From Allobosea sp. 47.2.35 (GTDB taxonomy: Bacteria; Pseudomonadota; Alphaproteobacteria; Rhizobiales; Beijerinckiaceae): a stretch of DNA of 64,000 bases. A model generated the notes under the pieces. That model ran no database searches and was not told the origin of the DNA. It saw nothing but the letters and a program-made list of their open reading frames with translations. Made by a program: the position numbers and the translations under genes. Below, piece by piece: positions 17,427 to 26,789 of the stretch. The stretch spans positions 124,001 to 188,000 of the forward strand of contig NZ_JANLGI010000003.1 of NCBI RefSeq assembly GCF_024655635.1. Reading direction: 5' to 3'. How positions within the stretch are numbered: the stretch's first letter is position 1; each line of letters opens with the position of its first letter.

Positions 17427-18974
17427 ATGGCGACTGCAGCAGCACCGAAAACGGTCATACAACGGTTTCTCGACACGGTCGAGAAGGTGGGCAACATGGT
17501 GCCCCACCCCGTCATCATCTTCCTGATCCTGATCGCGATCGTCATCGTCCTGTCGGCCGTGCTGGGCTTGTTCGGCACCGCCGTCACCTTCGAGCGGATC
17601 AACCCTGAGACGCACAAGATCGAGACGGCAAGCACGGCGATCCGAAGCCTGCTGACGATCGACGGCATCCGCTTCATGTACTCGTCGCTGATCCCGAACT
17701 TCATGAGCTTCACGGCGGTCGGTCTCATGATCGTCGCCATGATCGGCGCCGGTGTCGCGGAGGAATCCGGGCTCGTCACCGCGTTGATCCGCAAGCTCGT
17801 GATCATCTCGCCGCGCTGGGCGCTGACCTATATCCTATCCTTCGTCGGCATCATCGCCAGCATCGCGGCCGATGCCGGATATCTCGTCCTGATCCCGCTG
17901 GCCGGCATCGCCTATCTCGCCGTCGGCCGCCACCCCGTCGCCGGGTTGGCCCTCGGTTTCGCGGCGGTCGCCAGCGCCTTTACGGTCAACATGCTGATCA
18001 AGCCGCTCGACGCGGTACTGGTCGAGTTCACCAACGATGCCGCGCGCCTCGTCGATCCCAACCGCACGATCGGCCTCGCTTCCAATCTCTGGTTCTCGAT
18101 CGCCTCGGTGCTGTTCCTGACGGTGATCATCGCCTTCATCACCGACAAGATGATCTCGCCGCGTCTGGGCGCCTATGATCCGAAGCTGGCGGCCGAAGGC
18201 ACCGTCACCGAGCAAGGGGCCGTGCTGTCCGAGGCGGAGTCGCGCGGCCTGCGCTTCGCTGGGCTCGGCCTGCTCGCGCTGGTGGCCGTGTTCTGCCTGC
18301 TGACGATCCCCGCCGGCGCGCCGCTGCGCAACCCGACGACCGGCGAGCTGATCGGCAACTCACCCTTCATGAACGGCCTGATCGCCCTGATCATGCTCTT
18401 GTTCCTGGTCACGGGCTGGACCTATGGCATCGGCGCCGGCACGCTGAAGACGCTGTCCGAGGTGATCGCCGCGATCGAGAAGTCGATCAAGAACATGGGC
18501 GGCACCATCTTCCTGTTCTTCGTGCTCAGCCAGTTCGTCGCCTATTTCACCTACACCAATATCGGCACGGTGATGGCGCTCAGCCTCTCGAGCGCGCTGC
18601 AGGCCGCCAATATCGGCGCGCTGCCGCTGCTCCTCGGCTTCATCGTCGTGGTCGCGCTGATCGACCTGCTGCTGACCGGTGCCATAGCGAAATGGGCGAT
18701 CTTCGCGCCCGTCTTCGTGCCACTGCTGATGAAGCTCGGCGTCGAGCCGGAAGCCGTGCTCGCGGCCTATCGCATCGGCGATTCCCCGATGAACGCGATC
18801 ACCCCGCTCAACGCCTATTTCGCTCTCGTGGTCGGCTTCATCCAGAGATACGACCGGAATGCCGGCGTCGGCACGGTCGTGGCGCTGATGCTGCCCTATG
18901 TCGTCTGGATGTTCGTGCTGTGGACCGCGCTCTTCGCCGTCTGGAAAGTGCTCGGCCTGCCCTGGGGTCTCTGA
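17427..18974 (+). CDS. AbgT-family transporter
   Basis: 515 residues with roughly 11-13 hydrophobic segments. AbgT landmarks include VGNMVPHPVIIFLIL near the N-terminus, IIASIAADAGYLVLIPL, FTVNMLIKPLDAVLVE and the C-terminal YRIGDSPMNAITPLNAYF. Known members import p-aminobenzoyl-glutamate or export sulfonamides. A peptidase gene follows after 42 bp, matching the AbgT-AbgA/B logic of uptake followed by hydrolysis. Confidence 0.92.
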   Translation: MATAAAPKTVIQRFLDTVEKVGNMVPHPVIIFLILIAIVIVLSAVLGLFGTAVTFERINPETHKIETASTAIRSLLTIDGIRFMYSSLIPNFMSFTAVGLMIVAMIGAGVAEESGLVTALIRKLVIISPRWALTYILSFVGIIASIAADAGYLVLIPLAGIAYLAVGRHPVAGLALGFAAVASAFTVNMLIKPLDAVLVEFTNDAARLVDPNRTIGLASNLWFSIASVLFLTVIIAFITDKMISPRLGAYDPKLAAEGTVTEQGAVLSEAESRGLRFAGLGLLALVAVFCLLTIPAGAPLRNPTTGELIGNSPFMNGLIALIMLLFLVTGWTYGIGAGTLKTLSEVIAAIEKSIKNMGGTIFLFFVLSQFVAYFTYTNIGTVMALSLSSALQAANIGALPLLLGFIVVVALIDLLLTGAIAKWAIFAPVFVPLLMKLGVEPEAVLAAYRIGDSPMNAITPLNAYFALVVGFIQRYDRNAGVGTVVALMLPYVVWMFVLWTALFAVWKVLGLPWGL

Positions 18975-19016
18975 CCTCCCACGCTATCTATTCCGTCGCC
19001 CATTCAAACCGCCCGG

Positions 19017-20231
19017 ATGCAGATCATGACGACACCGTCCATCCCCCTCGACGTCGAAGCCGCCATCGCGCATCTCATGCGTTTCCTCTCCGTCGAAGGC
19101 GTCACCGGCAAGGAAGCCGATATCGGCGCGGCCGTCAGCGACGCGCTGAAGGCGGTCGGCGTACCCGCCTCCGCCATCCGCTTCGACGATGCCAACAAGC
19201 GCATCCCGCTGCCGACCGAAACCGGCAACCTGATCGTCGACCTGCCCGGCACCAAGGCCGGGCCGCGCCTGCTGTTCTCGACCCATCTCGACACCGTGCC
19301 GCTCTGCGCCGGCGCCAAGCCGGAGCGCAAGGGCAACCGCATCGTCTCGGACGGCACCACGGCGCTCGGCGGCGATGCCCGCACCGGCGTCGCCCTGCTG
19401 GTCGTGCTGGCCGAGACGCTGATCAAGAACAAGTTGCCCCACCCGCCGATCACCTTGCTCTTCACCGTGCGCGAGGAAAGCGGCCTGCACGGCGCCCGGG
19501 AGCTGAATCCCAAGGATCTCGGCGGCGCGGCGATGTGCATCAATGTCGACGGCCAGCTCGCCTCCGAACTGCTGATCGGCGCGGTCGGCCAGGAGAACTG
19601 GGAGGTCGAGATCACCGGCAAGGCCTCCCATGCCGGTGTCGCGCCTGAAAAGGGCATCTCGGCGACGCTGGTCGGCTCGATCGCGATCACCGAGGCCCGC
19701 CGCGAAGGCTGGTTCGGCAAGATCGTCAAGCCTGACGGACGCGGCACCAGCAATGTCGGCATCTTCGGCGGCAAGGGCGGCACGACCGCCGCCGGCGACG
19801 CGACCAATGTCGTCACCGACTACGCTTATATCCGCGGCGAGGCACGCAGCCCCGAAGCCGCCTTCGCAACGAAGATCGCCGAAGCCTTCAAGGCCGCCTT
19901 CGCCAAGGCTCAGGCCGAGGTCAAGGACGATGCCGGTGAGACCGCACAGGTGAAGTTCAGCCACAAGCCGGCCTATCCGCCCTTCGAGCTCGCCAAGGAT
20001 TCGCCGGTCGTGGCGCGCGCGACCAAGGCGCTCGGCCTGCTCGGCATCGAGCCGAACTACCTGTTCTCGAATGGCGGGCTCGATGCCAACTGGCTCGACA
20101 AGCATGGCGTGCCGACCATCACCATCGGCGCCGGCCAGGCTGAGATCCACACCATCAAGGAATATGTGAATCTCGACGAATACGAGAAGGGTTGCCGTCT
20201 CGGCATCCTCATGGCGACGATGGAAGACTGA
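19017..20231 (+). CDS. M20-family metallopeptidase (PepT-like)
   Basis: About 404 residues (401 if ATG 19026 is used). Zinc-peptidase motifs: FSTHLDTVPL (His and Asp ligands), TTALGGDARTGVALLV, TVREESGLHGA (catalytic Glu and ligand), a dimerisation domain with GKASHAGVAPEKGISA, and the last histidine in AGQAEIHTIKEYVNL. The arrangement fits tripeptidase-T/M20 enzymes. It directly follows the AbgT transporter, so it probably hydrolyses the imported peptide-like compound in the cytoplasm (inference). Confidence 0.9.
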   Translation: MQIMTTPSIPLDVEAAIAHLMRFLSVEGVTGKEADIGAAVSDALKAVGVPASAIRFDDANKRIPLPTETGNLIVDLPGTKAGPRLLFSTHLDTVPLCAGAKPERKGNRIVSDGTTALGGDARTGVALLVVLAETLIKNKLPHPPITLLFTVREESGLHGARELNPKDLGGAAMCINVDGQLASELLIGAVGQENWEVEITGKASHAGVAPEKGISATLVGSIAITEARREGWFGKIVKPDGRGTSNVGIFGGKGGTTAAGDATNVVTDYAYIRGEARSPEAAFATKIAEAFKAAFAKAQAEVKDDAGETAQVKFSHKPAYPPFELAKDSPVVARATKALGLLGIEPNYLFSNGGLDANWLDKHGVPTITIGAGQAEIHTIKEYVNLDEYEKGCRLGILMATMED

Positions 20232-20307
20232 GGCCCCAGGGCACGTACCGCTCCGTCTGCTTCGCAGTCAGATCGATGCATGTTCTTATCAACACTTGGA
20301 GCCGGGC

Positions 20308-20334
20308 CCGATCAGGTTCATTCAACCTGATCGG
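20308..20334 (+). repeat. Intergenic 11-bp inverted repeat
   Basis: Arms CCGATCAGGTT (20308-20318) and AACCTGATCGG (20324-20334) enclose a 5-nt loop. No T-run follows, so it is not a standard terminator. It sits about 50 bp before the TTG start of the SLC13-type transporter. It could be an operator, a leader hairpin, or a copy of a dispersed intergenic repeat. Confidence 0.6.
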
Positions 20335-20385
20335 ATTCGGCTTTAGCCGGTCCTGCCCTGAGCAGAACCCATAAGGAGCCGCCGC

Positions 20386-22215
20386 TTGAGCCCGATCGCC
20401 TATACCGGCCTCATCATCGCCATTGCCGTCGTCCTGTTCATCACGAACAAGGTGCCCGTCGTGCTCGTCGCGATGGGCACGGCGCTCGGCCTCTGGGCGA
20501 CCGGCGTGCTCACCTTGCCGCAGGCGCTCGCCGGACTCGGCGACCCCGCGGTCATCTTCATCGCCTCGCTCTTCGTCGTCAGCTCGGGGCTCGAGGTCAC
20601 CGGCGTCACCGCCTGGGCGGGCCAGCTTCTGATCAAGGGCGCGGGCGAGGAAAGCCGCACGCGCCTGCTCCTCATGATGATGGGTCTGGTCTCGCTGCTG
20701 GTCGCGCTGATCAGCCTCAACGGCGCGGTCGCGGCCCTGCTGCCGGTCGTCGTCGTCATCGCGGTCCGGCTCAAGCGCAACTCCTCGCAGCTCCTGATGC
20801 CGCTGGTCTTCGCCGGCCATGCCGGCTCCATGCTGGCGCTGACCGGATCGCCGGTGAACGTGCTGGTCTCCGAGGCCGCGCTCGATGCCGGTGTCAGCGG
20901 CTTCAGCTTCTTCGAGTTCGCGCTGGCCGGCATCCCGCTGCTCGCTGGCACGATGGCGATCATCATCCTGTTCGGCGAGAAGCTGCTGCCGCAGCGCAAC
21001 GGCGCGACCATGCCGGCGGATTTCAGCCGCCATGCCAAGACACTGGTCGAGCAATACGGCCTCGCCAGCGGCATTCACCAGCTGCGCGTCCGCGCGACCT
21101 GCCCCTATATCGGACAGCCCTCCAGCGGGGTCGATCTCGGCTCATGGTCGGGGCTCCAGCTCGTCGCGATCCAGGACGGCGACACCGCCGGGCCGCTGCG
21201 CCGGGCCGCGATCGCCGAGGGCGACCATCTGCTGCTGCGCGGCGATGCCGAGGCTGCGGCCCATTTCGCGGCGCAGATGCACCTCGCCTTCCGCGAGGAA
21301 GGGGCCGGCGACAGCGAGGAGACCTTGTTCAATCGCCGCTCCGGCCTCGCGGAGGTGGTGATCCCGCCGCGCTCCGGCCTGATCGGCCAGACCGTGTTTC
21401 CGGGCATGGTCACCGAAAGCGGGGATTTGATCGTGCTGGCCGTCCAGCGCGGCGCGAGCGACGCGCAAGGCTCCGGCGAGGCGAAATCGGCAGGTGTCAT
21501 GCTGCAGGCCGGCGATACCATGCTGCTGCAAGGCACCTGGAAGGCGCTCGACACCCATCTCGACGACCCCGATGTCCTCGTCGTCAGCTCGCCGGAACTG
21601 GTCCGGCGCCAGGCCGTGCCGATGGGGCCAGGCGCCAAGCAGGCCATCGTCATCCTGCTGGCGATGGTGCTCATGCTAGCGACCGGCATCGTGCCCTCCG
21701 CCGTGGCGGGCCTGCTGGCGGCCGGCGCCATCATCCTCTGCGGCATCATGACCGTCGAGCAGTCCTATCGTGCGATCAGCTGGACCACCGTCATCCTGGT
21801 CGGCGCGATGATGCCGCTTTCGACCGCGATGATCGAGACCGGCGCTGCCAAGATGCTGGCCGACCGGCTCGTCGCCCTGGTCGGCGATGCCGGGCCGACG
21901 GCCCTGCTCGCCGGCCTGTTCGTGCTGACCGCGATCCTGGGCCAGCTCATCAGCAACACCGCGACGGCGCTGATCATCATCCCGATCGGCGTCGCGGCCG
22001 CGACCGCCATGGGCATCTCGCCGCGTCCCGTGCTGATGAGCACGGCCGTCGCCGCTGCCGGCGCCTTCCTTACGCCGATCGCGACGCCGACCAACCTGAT
22101 GGTGATGGGACCGGGCGGCTATGTCTTCAGCGACTACTGGAAGCTCGGCCTGCCGCTGCTGCTCTGGTTCTTCGTCGTCGCCGTCTTCATCGTGCCGCTG
22201 ATCTGGCGCTTCTGA
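20386..22215 (+). CDS. SLC13/DASS-type transporter with two RCK_C domains
   Basis: 609 residues. An N-terminal half of six or so spans (IAYTGLIIAIAVVLFITNK; GSPVNVLVSEAA) and a C-terminal half (ISNTATALIIIPIGVAAAT; TPIATPTNLMVMGPGGY) flank ~200 cytoplasmic residues (~215-410). These hold two TrkA-C/RCK_C-like modules, for example PPRSGLIGQTVFPGMVTESGD. This is the layout of bacterial sulfate/dicarboxylate carriers such as SdcS/SLC13 relatives. The TTG start at 20386 is supported by AAGGAG 8 nt upstream. Substrate unknown. Confidence 0.9.
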   Translation: MSPIAYTGLIIAIAVVLFITNKVPVVLVAMGTALGLWATGVLTLPQALAGLGDPAVIFIASLFVVSSGLEVTGVTAWAGQLLIKGAGEESRTRLLLMMMGLVSLLVALISLNGAVAALLPVVVVIAVRLKRNSSQLLMPLVFAGHAGSMLALTGSPVNVLVSEAALDAGVSGFSFFEFALAGIPLLAGTMAIIILFGEKLLPQRNGATMPADFSRHAKTLVEQYGLASGIHQLRVRATCPYIGQPSSGVDLGSWSGLQLVAIQDGDTAGPLRRAAIAEGDHLLLRGDAEAAAHFAAQMHLAFREEGAGDSEETLFNRRSGLAEVVIPPRSGLIGQTVFPGMVTESGDLIVLAVQRGASDAQGSGEAKSAGVMLQAGDTMLLQGTWKALDTHLDDPDVLVVSSPELVRRQAVPMGPGAKQAIVILLAMVLMLATGIVPSAVAGLLAAGAIILCGIMTVEQSYRAISWTTVILVGAMMPLSTAMIETGAAKMLADRLVALVGDAGPTALLAGLFVLTAILGQLISNTATALIIIPIGVAAATAMGISPRPVLMSTAVAAAGAFLTPIATPTNLMVMGPGGYVFSDYWKLGLPLLLWFFVVAVFIVPLIWRF

Positions 22216-22483
22216 GAAAAGCTGGGCGCGACGGCGCCACCAAGGCCGAAGCGTGGTCCCTGCTGTTTTCAGCCTGCCCAGCCCCGCATCCGCAACGCCT
22301 GCGGGGGCGAGGCGTTCGGCCGGCTGGAACGGTCAAGCGAAAGCGAGAGATCGATCGCGCCCGCCCGCAGAACAGCAGGCTGGCGCATTCCTTGATTCCG
22401 GAAGCGAAAACAGCAGCGATGCCGCGCTTGTTTCTGGCGCGGCCCGAAAGCACGTGGAATAAATTCAATGATCAGGAAAAAGG

Positions 22484-22568
22484 TGGTGGGGGAAGCAGGA
22501 CTCGAACCTGCGAAGGCATAGCCAGCGGATTTACAGTCCGCCCCCTTTGCCGCTCGGGACATTCCCCC
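22484..22568 (-). tRNA. tRNA-Tyr (GUA)
   Basis: Read on the minus strand, the 85-nt gene begins GGGGGAATG and ends TTCCCCCACCA, giving a 7-bp acceptor stem and an encoded CCA. The anticodon loop CTGTAAA gives anticodon GUA. The long variable arm is typical of bacterial tRNA-Tyr. The 268 bp between the SLC13 gene and this tRNA hold nothing I can recognise. Confidence 0.96.
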
Positions 22569-22737
22569 GCCTGCGCCCATGATCGGCTCTGTAAGCCCAG
22601 GGCCACCGATATGTCACTTTCGCGACGACCGGTAGGCGCGGCCGGACTTATGGTGACCGCGCCGCGCCCTGTCAACGGCAAAAAGACCGATGACGCGAAT
22701 TCCTTGTGAAGGCGCTGCGAGCCACGCGGAAAAACCT

Positions 22738-23292
22738 TCAATCCGCGGCCAGCAGGCGGTCGAGCACGAAGCTCACGCGCTCGGTCACGCTCACTCGGGG
22801 CAGTTCGACCAGCGCATAGCCGTAACGGGGATACGTTGCGGCCATGGCCGCGTAAGTCCTCTGCGCTTCGGCGAAGTCCTGTTTCCGCTCGGCATCCTGC
22901 GTGAAGATATCGCGCCAGGGCGGGGCGATGAAAACCGTCCGGCGGTAGCGCTGTTGCTGCGCGGCTCGCTCGACATGATCGGGAATCGGCAGGCCGCAGA
23001 GCGTCAGATATCCCGCGATGTCGGGAACGCCGCGATCGAAGAATACGTTGCCCTGCCCCGCACGGGCCTCGGCATGGCCGCGCAGGTCGGACGACAGCAT
23101 CAATTCGGCGAACAACACCGGATCGACCCAGGGCAATCCTCTGCCGCCGATCGCCTGCTGGTCGCGGATGATCGCGCGCCCGGCCTCGGGCCACACCGCA
23201 TGGCCGCTGCCGGCCAATGCCTCGATCAGGCTGGTCTTGCCTGCCCCGGGACCGCCGGTGATCACGATCAGCCGGTCCGTCTCGTCTGCCAT
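22738..23292 (-). CDS. AAA-family ATPase/kinase-like protein
   Basis: A 184-residue P-loop protein with Walker A ITGGPGAGKTSLIEAL (residues ~9-24), and FFDRGVPDIAGYL and YRRTVFIAPPWRDIF further on. This resembles the AAA_28 family of small nucleotide-binding proteins. ATG 23292 is chosen because AAGGAAACC lies just upstream; a longer open frame to 23376 has no such signal. Function unknown: a small-molecule kinase role is possible from the fold. It is divergent from the rRNA methyltransferase gene. Confidence 0.85.
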   Translation of the reverse strand: MADETDRLIVITGGPGAGKTSLIEALAGSGHAVWPEAGRAIIRDQQAIGGRGLPWVDPVLFAELMLSSDLRGHAEARAGQGNVFFDRGVPDIAGYLTLCGLPIPDHVERAAQQQRYRRTVFIAPPWRDIFTQDAERKQDFAEAQRTYAAMAATYPRYGYALVELPRVSVTERVSFVLDRLLAAD

Positions 23293-23391
23293 CTGGTTTC
23301 CTTTCTCGTAGATATGTTCGCAAAAGACGGTTCGCGCTGGCCAAGCGGGCCGTGTCGTGGCACGGCAATCCGGCAATCACTGGAGAGAGCG

Positions 23392-24192
23392 ATGGCTCCG
23401 CCGTTCCGCCCGAAACATGCCAGGCCCGCCGGAGGCAGACAGGGCGCCCGCCGCCCCGACGGGCCGCCGCCGCACCGGCCGGGCGATATCGACGAGGCCG
23501 TGCTCTACGGCGTGCATCCGGTCGTCGAGGCGCTGAAGAATCCGCAGCGCCGCCACCGGCGCCTGCTCGCGACGGAGAATGGCCTGCGCCGCCTGCAGGA
23601 GCAAATCGATCCTCTGCCGCTCGTGGCCGAGATCGTGCGCCCTTCCGAGATCGACCGTCTGCTCACGCCCGATTCGGTGCATCAGGGCCTCTATCTCGTC
23701 TGCGATCCCCTGCCCTCGCCGGATCTCGACAGCCTGCCGGATGATGCGGTCGTGCTGGCGCTCGACCAGATCACCGATCCGCACAATGTCGGTGCCATCC
23801 TGCGGTCCGCCGCAGCCTTTGCCGCGGCAGCCGTGATCGTCACGATCCGGCACTCCCCCGCCGCGACCGGCGTGCTCGCCAAGTCCGCCTCGGGCGCGCT
23901 GGAGCATGTGCCGCTCATCGCCGTGCGCAATCTCGGCGACGCGCTCGATTCACTGGGCAAGCGCGGCTTCCTGCGCGTCGGCTTCGATTCGGATGGCGAT
24001 GTCTCGCTCGACGATGTCGCGCTGCGCCGCCCGCTGGTGATGGTGATGGGCGCCGAAGGCAAGGGTCTGCGCCAACGTTCGCGCGAACTCTGCGACCATG
24101 TCGCCCGGCTCGAGGTGCCCGGCGCGATCACCAGCCTCAACGTCTCGAACGCGACTGCGATCGCGCTCTACGCGGCCAGCCGGCGGCGCTAA
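23392..24192 (+). CDS. rlmB: 23S rRNA 2'-O-ribose methyltransferase, RlmB/TrmH family
   Basis: 266 residues. The N-terminal substrate-binding domain begins at LYGVHPVVEALKNPQR. The SPOUT catalytic domain has the three family motifs ALDQITDPHNVGAILRSA, VMGAEGKGLRQRSRELC and VPGAITSLNVSNATAIALY. RlmB methylates G2251 of 23S rRNA in the peptidyl-transferase region. The basic, Pro/Arg-rich first 30 residues are common in alphaproteobacterial members. The gene name is inferred from the motif set; another TrmH-family 2'-O-methyltransferase cannot be excluded. Confidence 0.9.
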   Translation: MAPPFRPKHARPAGGRQGARRPDGPPPHRPGDIDEAVLYGVHPVVEALKNPQRRHRRLLATENGLRRLQEQIDPLPLVAEIVRPSEIDRLLTPDSVHQGLYLVCDPLPSPDLDSLPDDAVVLALDQITDPHNVGAILRSAAAFAAAAVIVTIRHSPAATGVLAKSASGALEHVPLIAVRNLGDALDSLGKRGFLRVGFDSDGDVSLDDVALRRPLVMVMGAEGKGLRQRSRELCDHVARLEVPGAITSLNVSNATAIALYAASRRR

Positions 24193-24418
24193 GCAGCCGG
24201 CTCAAGCGCCCCACCGTTAGTCTCATAGACGAACGGTGCAAGACCAAGTGCCTGATTGCCCCTGCGACAATCCGCGCGCAATCCTCTGAAGCGAGCCGGG
24301 GTGACGGGACTCAACCGCTCTCCGGCCGCGCGGCCATCGTCAATGAGAACGCGAACCGCGCGAAACGAGGTTGCCGGGCATGCCCGGCTTCAGGGCTTCA
24401 TCAGGGGAGACAAACGCC

Positions 24419-26095
24419 ATGAGCATGGCATCGCAAGCATCGGGAACGAGGGCGACGCCCCGCCCGATGACCAGAGAGGAAAAGAGGGTCATTCTGGCTT
24501 CGTCGCTCGGCACGGTGTTCGAGTGGTACGACTTCTATCTCTACGGCTCGCTCGCCGCCATGATCGGCGCGCATTTCTTCTCGGCCTTCGACCCCAACAC
24601 CCGCGCGATCTTCGCGCTGCTGGCGTTTGCGGCAGGCTTCCTCGTCCGCCCGTTCGGCGCGCTGTTCTTCGGCCGCCTGGGTGACCTCATCGGCCGCAAG
24701 TACACCTTCCTCGTCACCATCGTGATCATGGGCGCCTCCACCTTCCTGGTCGGCCTCCTCCCCAGCTACGCCACGATCGGCTGGATGGCCCCGGTGGTCC
24801 TGATCGTCCTGCGCATGCTCCAGGGCCTCGCGCTGGGCGGTGAGTACGGTGGCGCGGCGGTCTATGTCGCCGAGCACGCCCCCGTCGGCCGCCGCGGCTT
24901 CTACACCTCCTGGATCCAGACCACGGCGACGCTCGGCCTGCTGCTCTCGCTGATCGTCATCCTCGGCATCCGCACCACGATGGGCGAGGCAGACTTCGCC
25001 GCCTGGGGCTGGCGCATTCCCTTCCTGGCCTCGATCTTCCTGCTCGCGATCTCGGTCTGGATTCGCCTCCAGATGCAGGAATCGCCGGCCTTCAAGAAGA
25101 TGAAGGAAGAGGGCACCGGCTCGAAGGCGCCGCTCTCGGAAGCGTTCGGCCAGTGGAAGAACGCCAAGATCGCGCTGCTGGCGCTGTTCGGCCTCACCGC
25201 CGGCCAGGCCGTCGTCTGGTACACCGGCCAGTTCTACGCGCTGTTCTTCATCCAGAGCATCCTCAAGGTCGATCTCTACTCGGCCAACGTGCTGATCGCC
25301 TGGTCGCTCATCCTCGGCACCGGCGGCTTCATCGTCTTCGGCGCGCTGTCGGACAAGATCGGCCGCAAGCCGATCATCCTGGCCGGCTGCCTGATCGCGG
25401 CGCTGACCTATTTCCCGCTGTTCGGCGCCCTCACCAAGGCCGCCAATCCGGGCCTCGCCGCTGCGCATGAGAACGTCAAGGTCCAGGTCGTCGCCGATCC
25501 CGCCACCTGCGGCTCGGTCTTCGATCCGGTCGGCGTGCGCACCTTCACGCAGCCTTGCGATGTCGCCCGCCGCACGCTGGCGACGCAGGCGATCGTCTAC
25601 ACTCAGGCCCCGGCTCCGGCTGGAACCCCGGCCAAGGTGACGGTCAACGGCGCGGAGATCGCCATCGACGGTTCGTTCGCGGCGAACATCGCCAAGGCGG
25701 CGGTCGCGGCCGGCTACCCGGCTGCTGGCGATGCCCGCATCGTCAAGACCGGCTTCGTGGGCGCGCTGTTCAACGGCCAGTCCCTGACGATCATCGCCAT
25801 CCTGACCGTGCTCGTCATCTATGTGACGATGGTCTACGGCCCGATCGCGGCCGCGCTGGTCGAGCTCTTCCCGACCCGCATCCGCTACACCGGCATGTCG
25901 CTGCCCTATCACATCGGTAACGGCTGGTTCGGCGGTCTGCTGCCCGCCACCTCCTTCGCGATGGTGGCCGGTACCGGCGACATCTACTACGGCCTCTGGT
26001 ACCCGATCGTGATCGCGCTCATGACCTTCGTGATCGGCATGCTCTTCGTGCCGGAGACCAAGGATCGCGACATCATGACCTACGAGAACGACTGA
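24419..26095 (+). CDS. MFS transporter, metabolite:H+ symporter (MHS) type
   Basis: 558 residues. The N-terminus LASSLGTVFEWYDFYLYGSLA and the loop GRLGDLIGRKYTF are diagnostic of the MHS branch (ShiA/KgtP/ProP-like). An unusual insert of about 100 residues lies at ~355-450, between membrane segments of the second half. It holds two cysteines (ATCGSVF and TQPCDVA) and looks like an exported domain. ATG 24419 lies just after GGGGAGACAAACGCC. A strong terminator follows at 26121. Substrate unknown. Confidence 0.91.
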   Translation: MSMASQASGTRATPRPMTREEKRVILASSLGTVFEWYDFYLYGSLAAMIGAHFFSAFDPNTRAIFALLAFAAGFLVRPFGALFFGRLGDLIGRKYTFLVTIVIMGASTFLVGLLPSYATIGWMAPVVLIVLRMLQGLALGGEYGGAAVYVAEHAPVGRRGFYTSWIQTTATLGLLLSLIVILGIRTTMGEADFAAWGWRIPFLASIFLLAISVWIRLQMQESPAFKKMKEEGTGSKAPLSEAFGQWKNAKIALLALFGLTAGQAVVWYTGQFYALFFIQSILKVDLYSANVLIAWSLILGTGGFIVFGALSDKIGRKPIILAGCLIAALTYFPLFGALTKAANPGLAAAHENVKVQVVADPATCGSVFDPVGVRTFTQPCDVARRTLATQAIVYTQAPAPAGTPAKVTVNGAEIAIDGSFAANIAKAAVAAGYPAAGDARIVKTGFVGALFNGQSLTIIAILTVLVIYVTMVYGPIAAALVELFPTRIRYTGMSLPYHIGNGWFGGLLPATSFAMVAGTGDIYYGLWYPIVIALMTFVIGMLFVPETKDRDIMTYEND

Positions 26096-26120
26096 GCTTC
26101 AACAGCCGGTCCGACGAACG

Positions 26121-26152
26121 AGCCCCGCCTGGTCAGGCGGGGCTTTTCTTTT
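26121..26152 (+). terminator. Rho-independent terminator after the MHS transporter
   Basis: A 10-bp perfect stem (AGCCCCGCCT / AGGCGGGGCT) with loop GGTC is followed by TTTCTTTT, 25 bp after the transporter stop codon. Confidence 0.93.
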
Positions 26153-26299
26153 ACCCAGGCCGATCCGCCCGCTCTGCCGTGTTATTCTGCCCGCCAGGGC
26201 CCGGCATTGAGCCAACGCCTGTCCGCACCGGCGGTGACGATCTGCCGCCGGCAGATGCTTCCCCATAAACAGGCCGGGCCGGTTTCAGGGAGTGGCGCG

Positions 26300-26593
26300 A
26301 TGACAACCTACATCATGCTTGCCAATTGGACCGATCAGGGCGCCCGCAACATCAAAGCCTCGCCAGGCCGCCTCGATGCGGCGAAGCAGGCGCTCAAGGA
26401 AATGGGCGGAGACTTCAAGGCGTTCTTCATGACCATGGGCAAGTACGACATGGTGATCGTCTGCGAGGCGCCCGACGATGCGGTCCAGGCGCGGTTCTGC
26501 CTGCAGCTCACCATGCTGGGCAACGTCCGAGCCGAGACCCTCAAGGCCTTTCCGGAGGCGGCCTATCGCGAGATCATCCGCTCTGTGAGCTGA
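26300..26593 (+). CDS. GYD-domain protein
   Basis: A 97-residue protein, MTTYIMLANWTDQGARNIK at its start and GKYDMVIVCEAPDDA in the middle. These match the GYD family (PF08734), a small ferredoxin-like alpha/beta fold of unknown role. The ATG at 26300 follows GGGAGTGGCG. No functional partner is seen; it lies just upstream of tRNA-Thr and the prophage. Confidence 0.88.
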   Translation: MTTYIMLANWTDQGARNIKASPGRLDAAKQALKEMGGDFKAFFMTMGKYDMVIVCEAPDDAVQARFCLQLTMLGNVRAETLKAFPEAAYREIIRSVS

Positions 26594-26661
26594 AATGCCC
26601 GCCGGGCGATATAATCAGGCCGATACTCCAACAGTCCCTATGACGCCATCGCCCGTGCATG

Positions 26662-26764
26662 CTCCGCCATGGCCGCCTTGCAGCCATGGCGGAGGTGCTT
26701 GCTCTGGCGGCCATCGACTGGTAACCGCTACGGCATCGCCGACGAGGGGAAGACCTCGTCGGCG
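26662..26764 (+). repeat. Two strong hairpins upstream of tRNA-Thr
   Basis: The first has 12-bp perfect arms (26662-26673 and 26683-26694, CTCCGCCATGGC type). The second has 11-bp perfect arms (26737-26747 and 26754-26764) with a 6-nt loop. Neither has a T-run. They occupy most of the gap between the GYD gene and the tRNA. They may be transcription-end structures or part of a small RNA. Confidence 0.5.
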
Positions 26765-26789
26765 GCCTTCTGGCCAACCAGCCAGCGGC

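Noticed and set aside
20308-20334. A rho-independent terminator after the M20 peptidase gene
   Set aside because: The stem is perfect but is followed by GATTCGG rather than a T-run.
21144-22709. A 521-codon frame overlapping the SLC13-type gene and tRNA-Tyr
   Set aside because: It is an Arg/Ala/Gly-rich shadow frame and would read through the tRNA gene.
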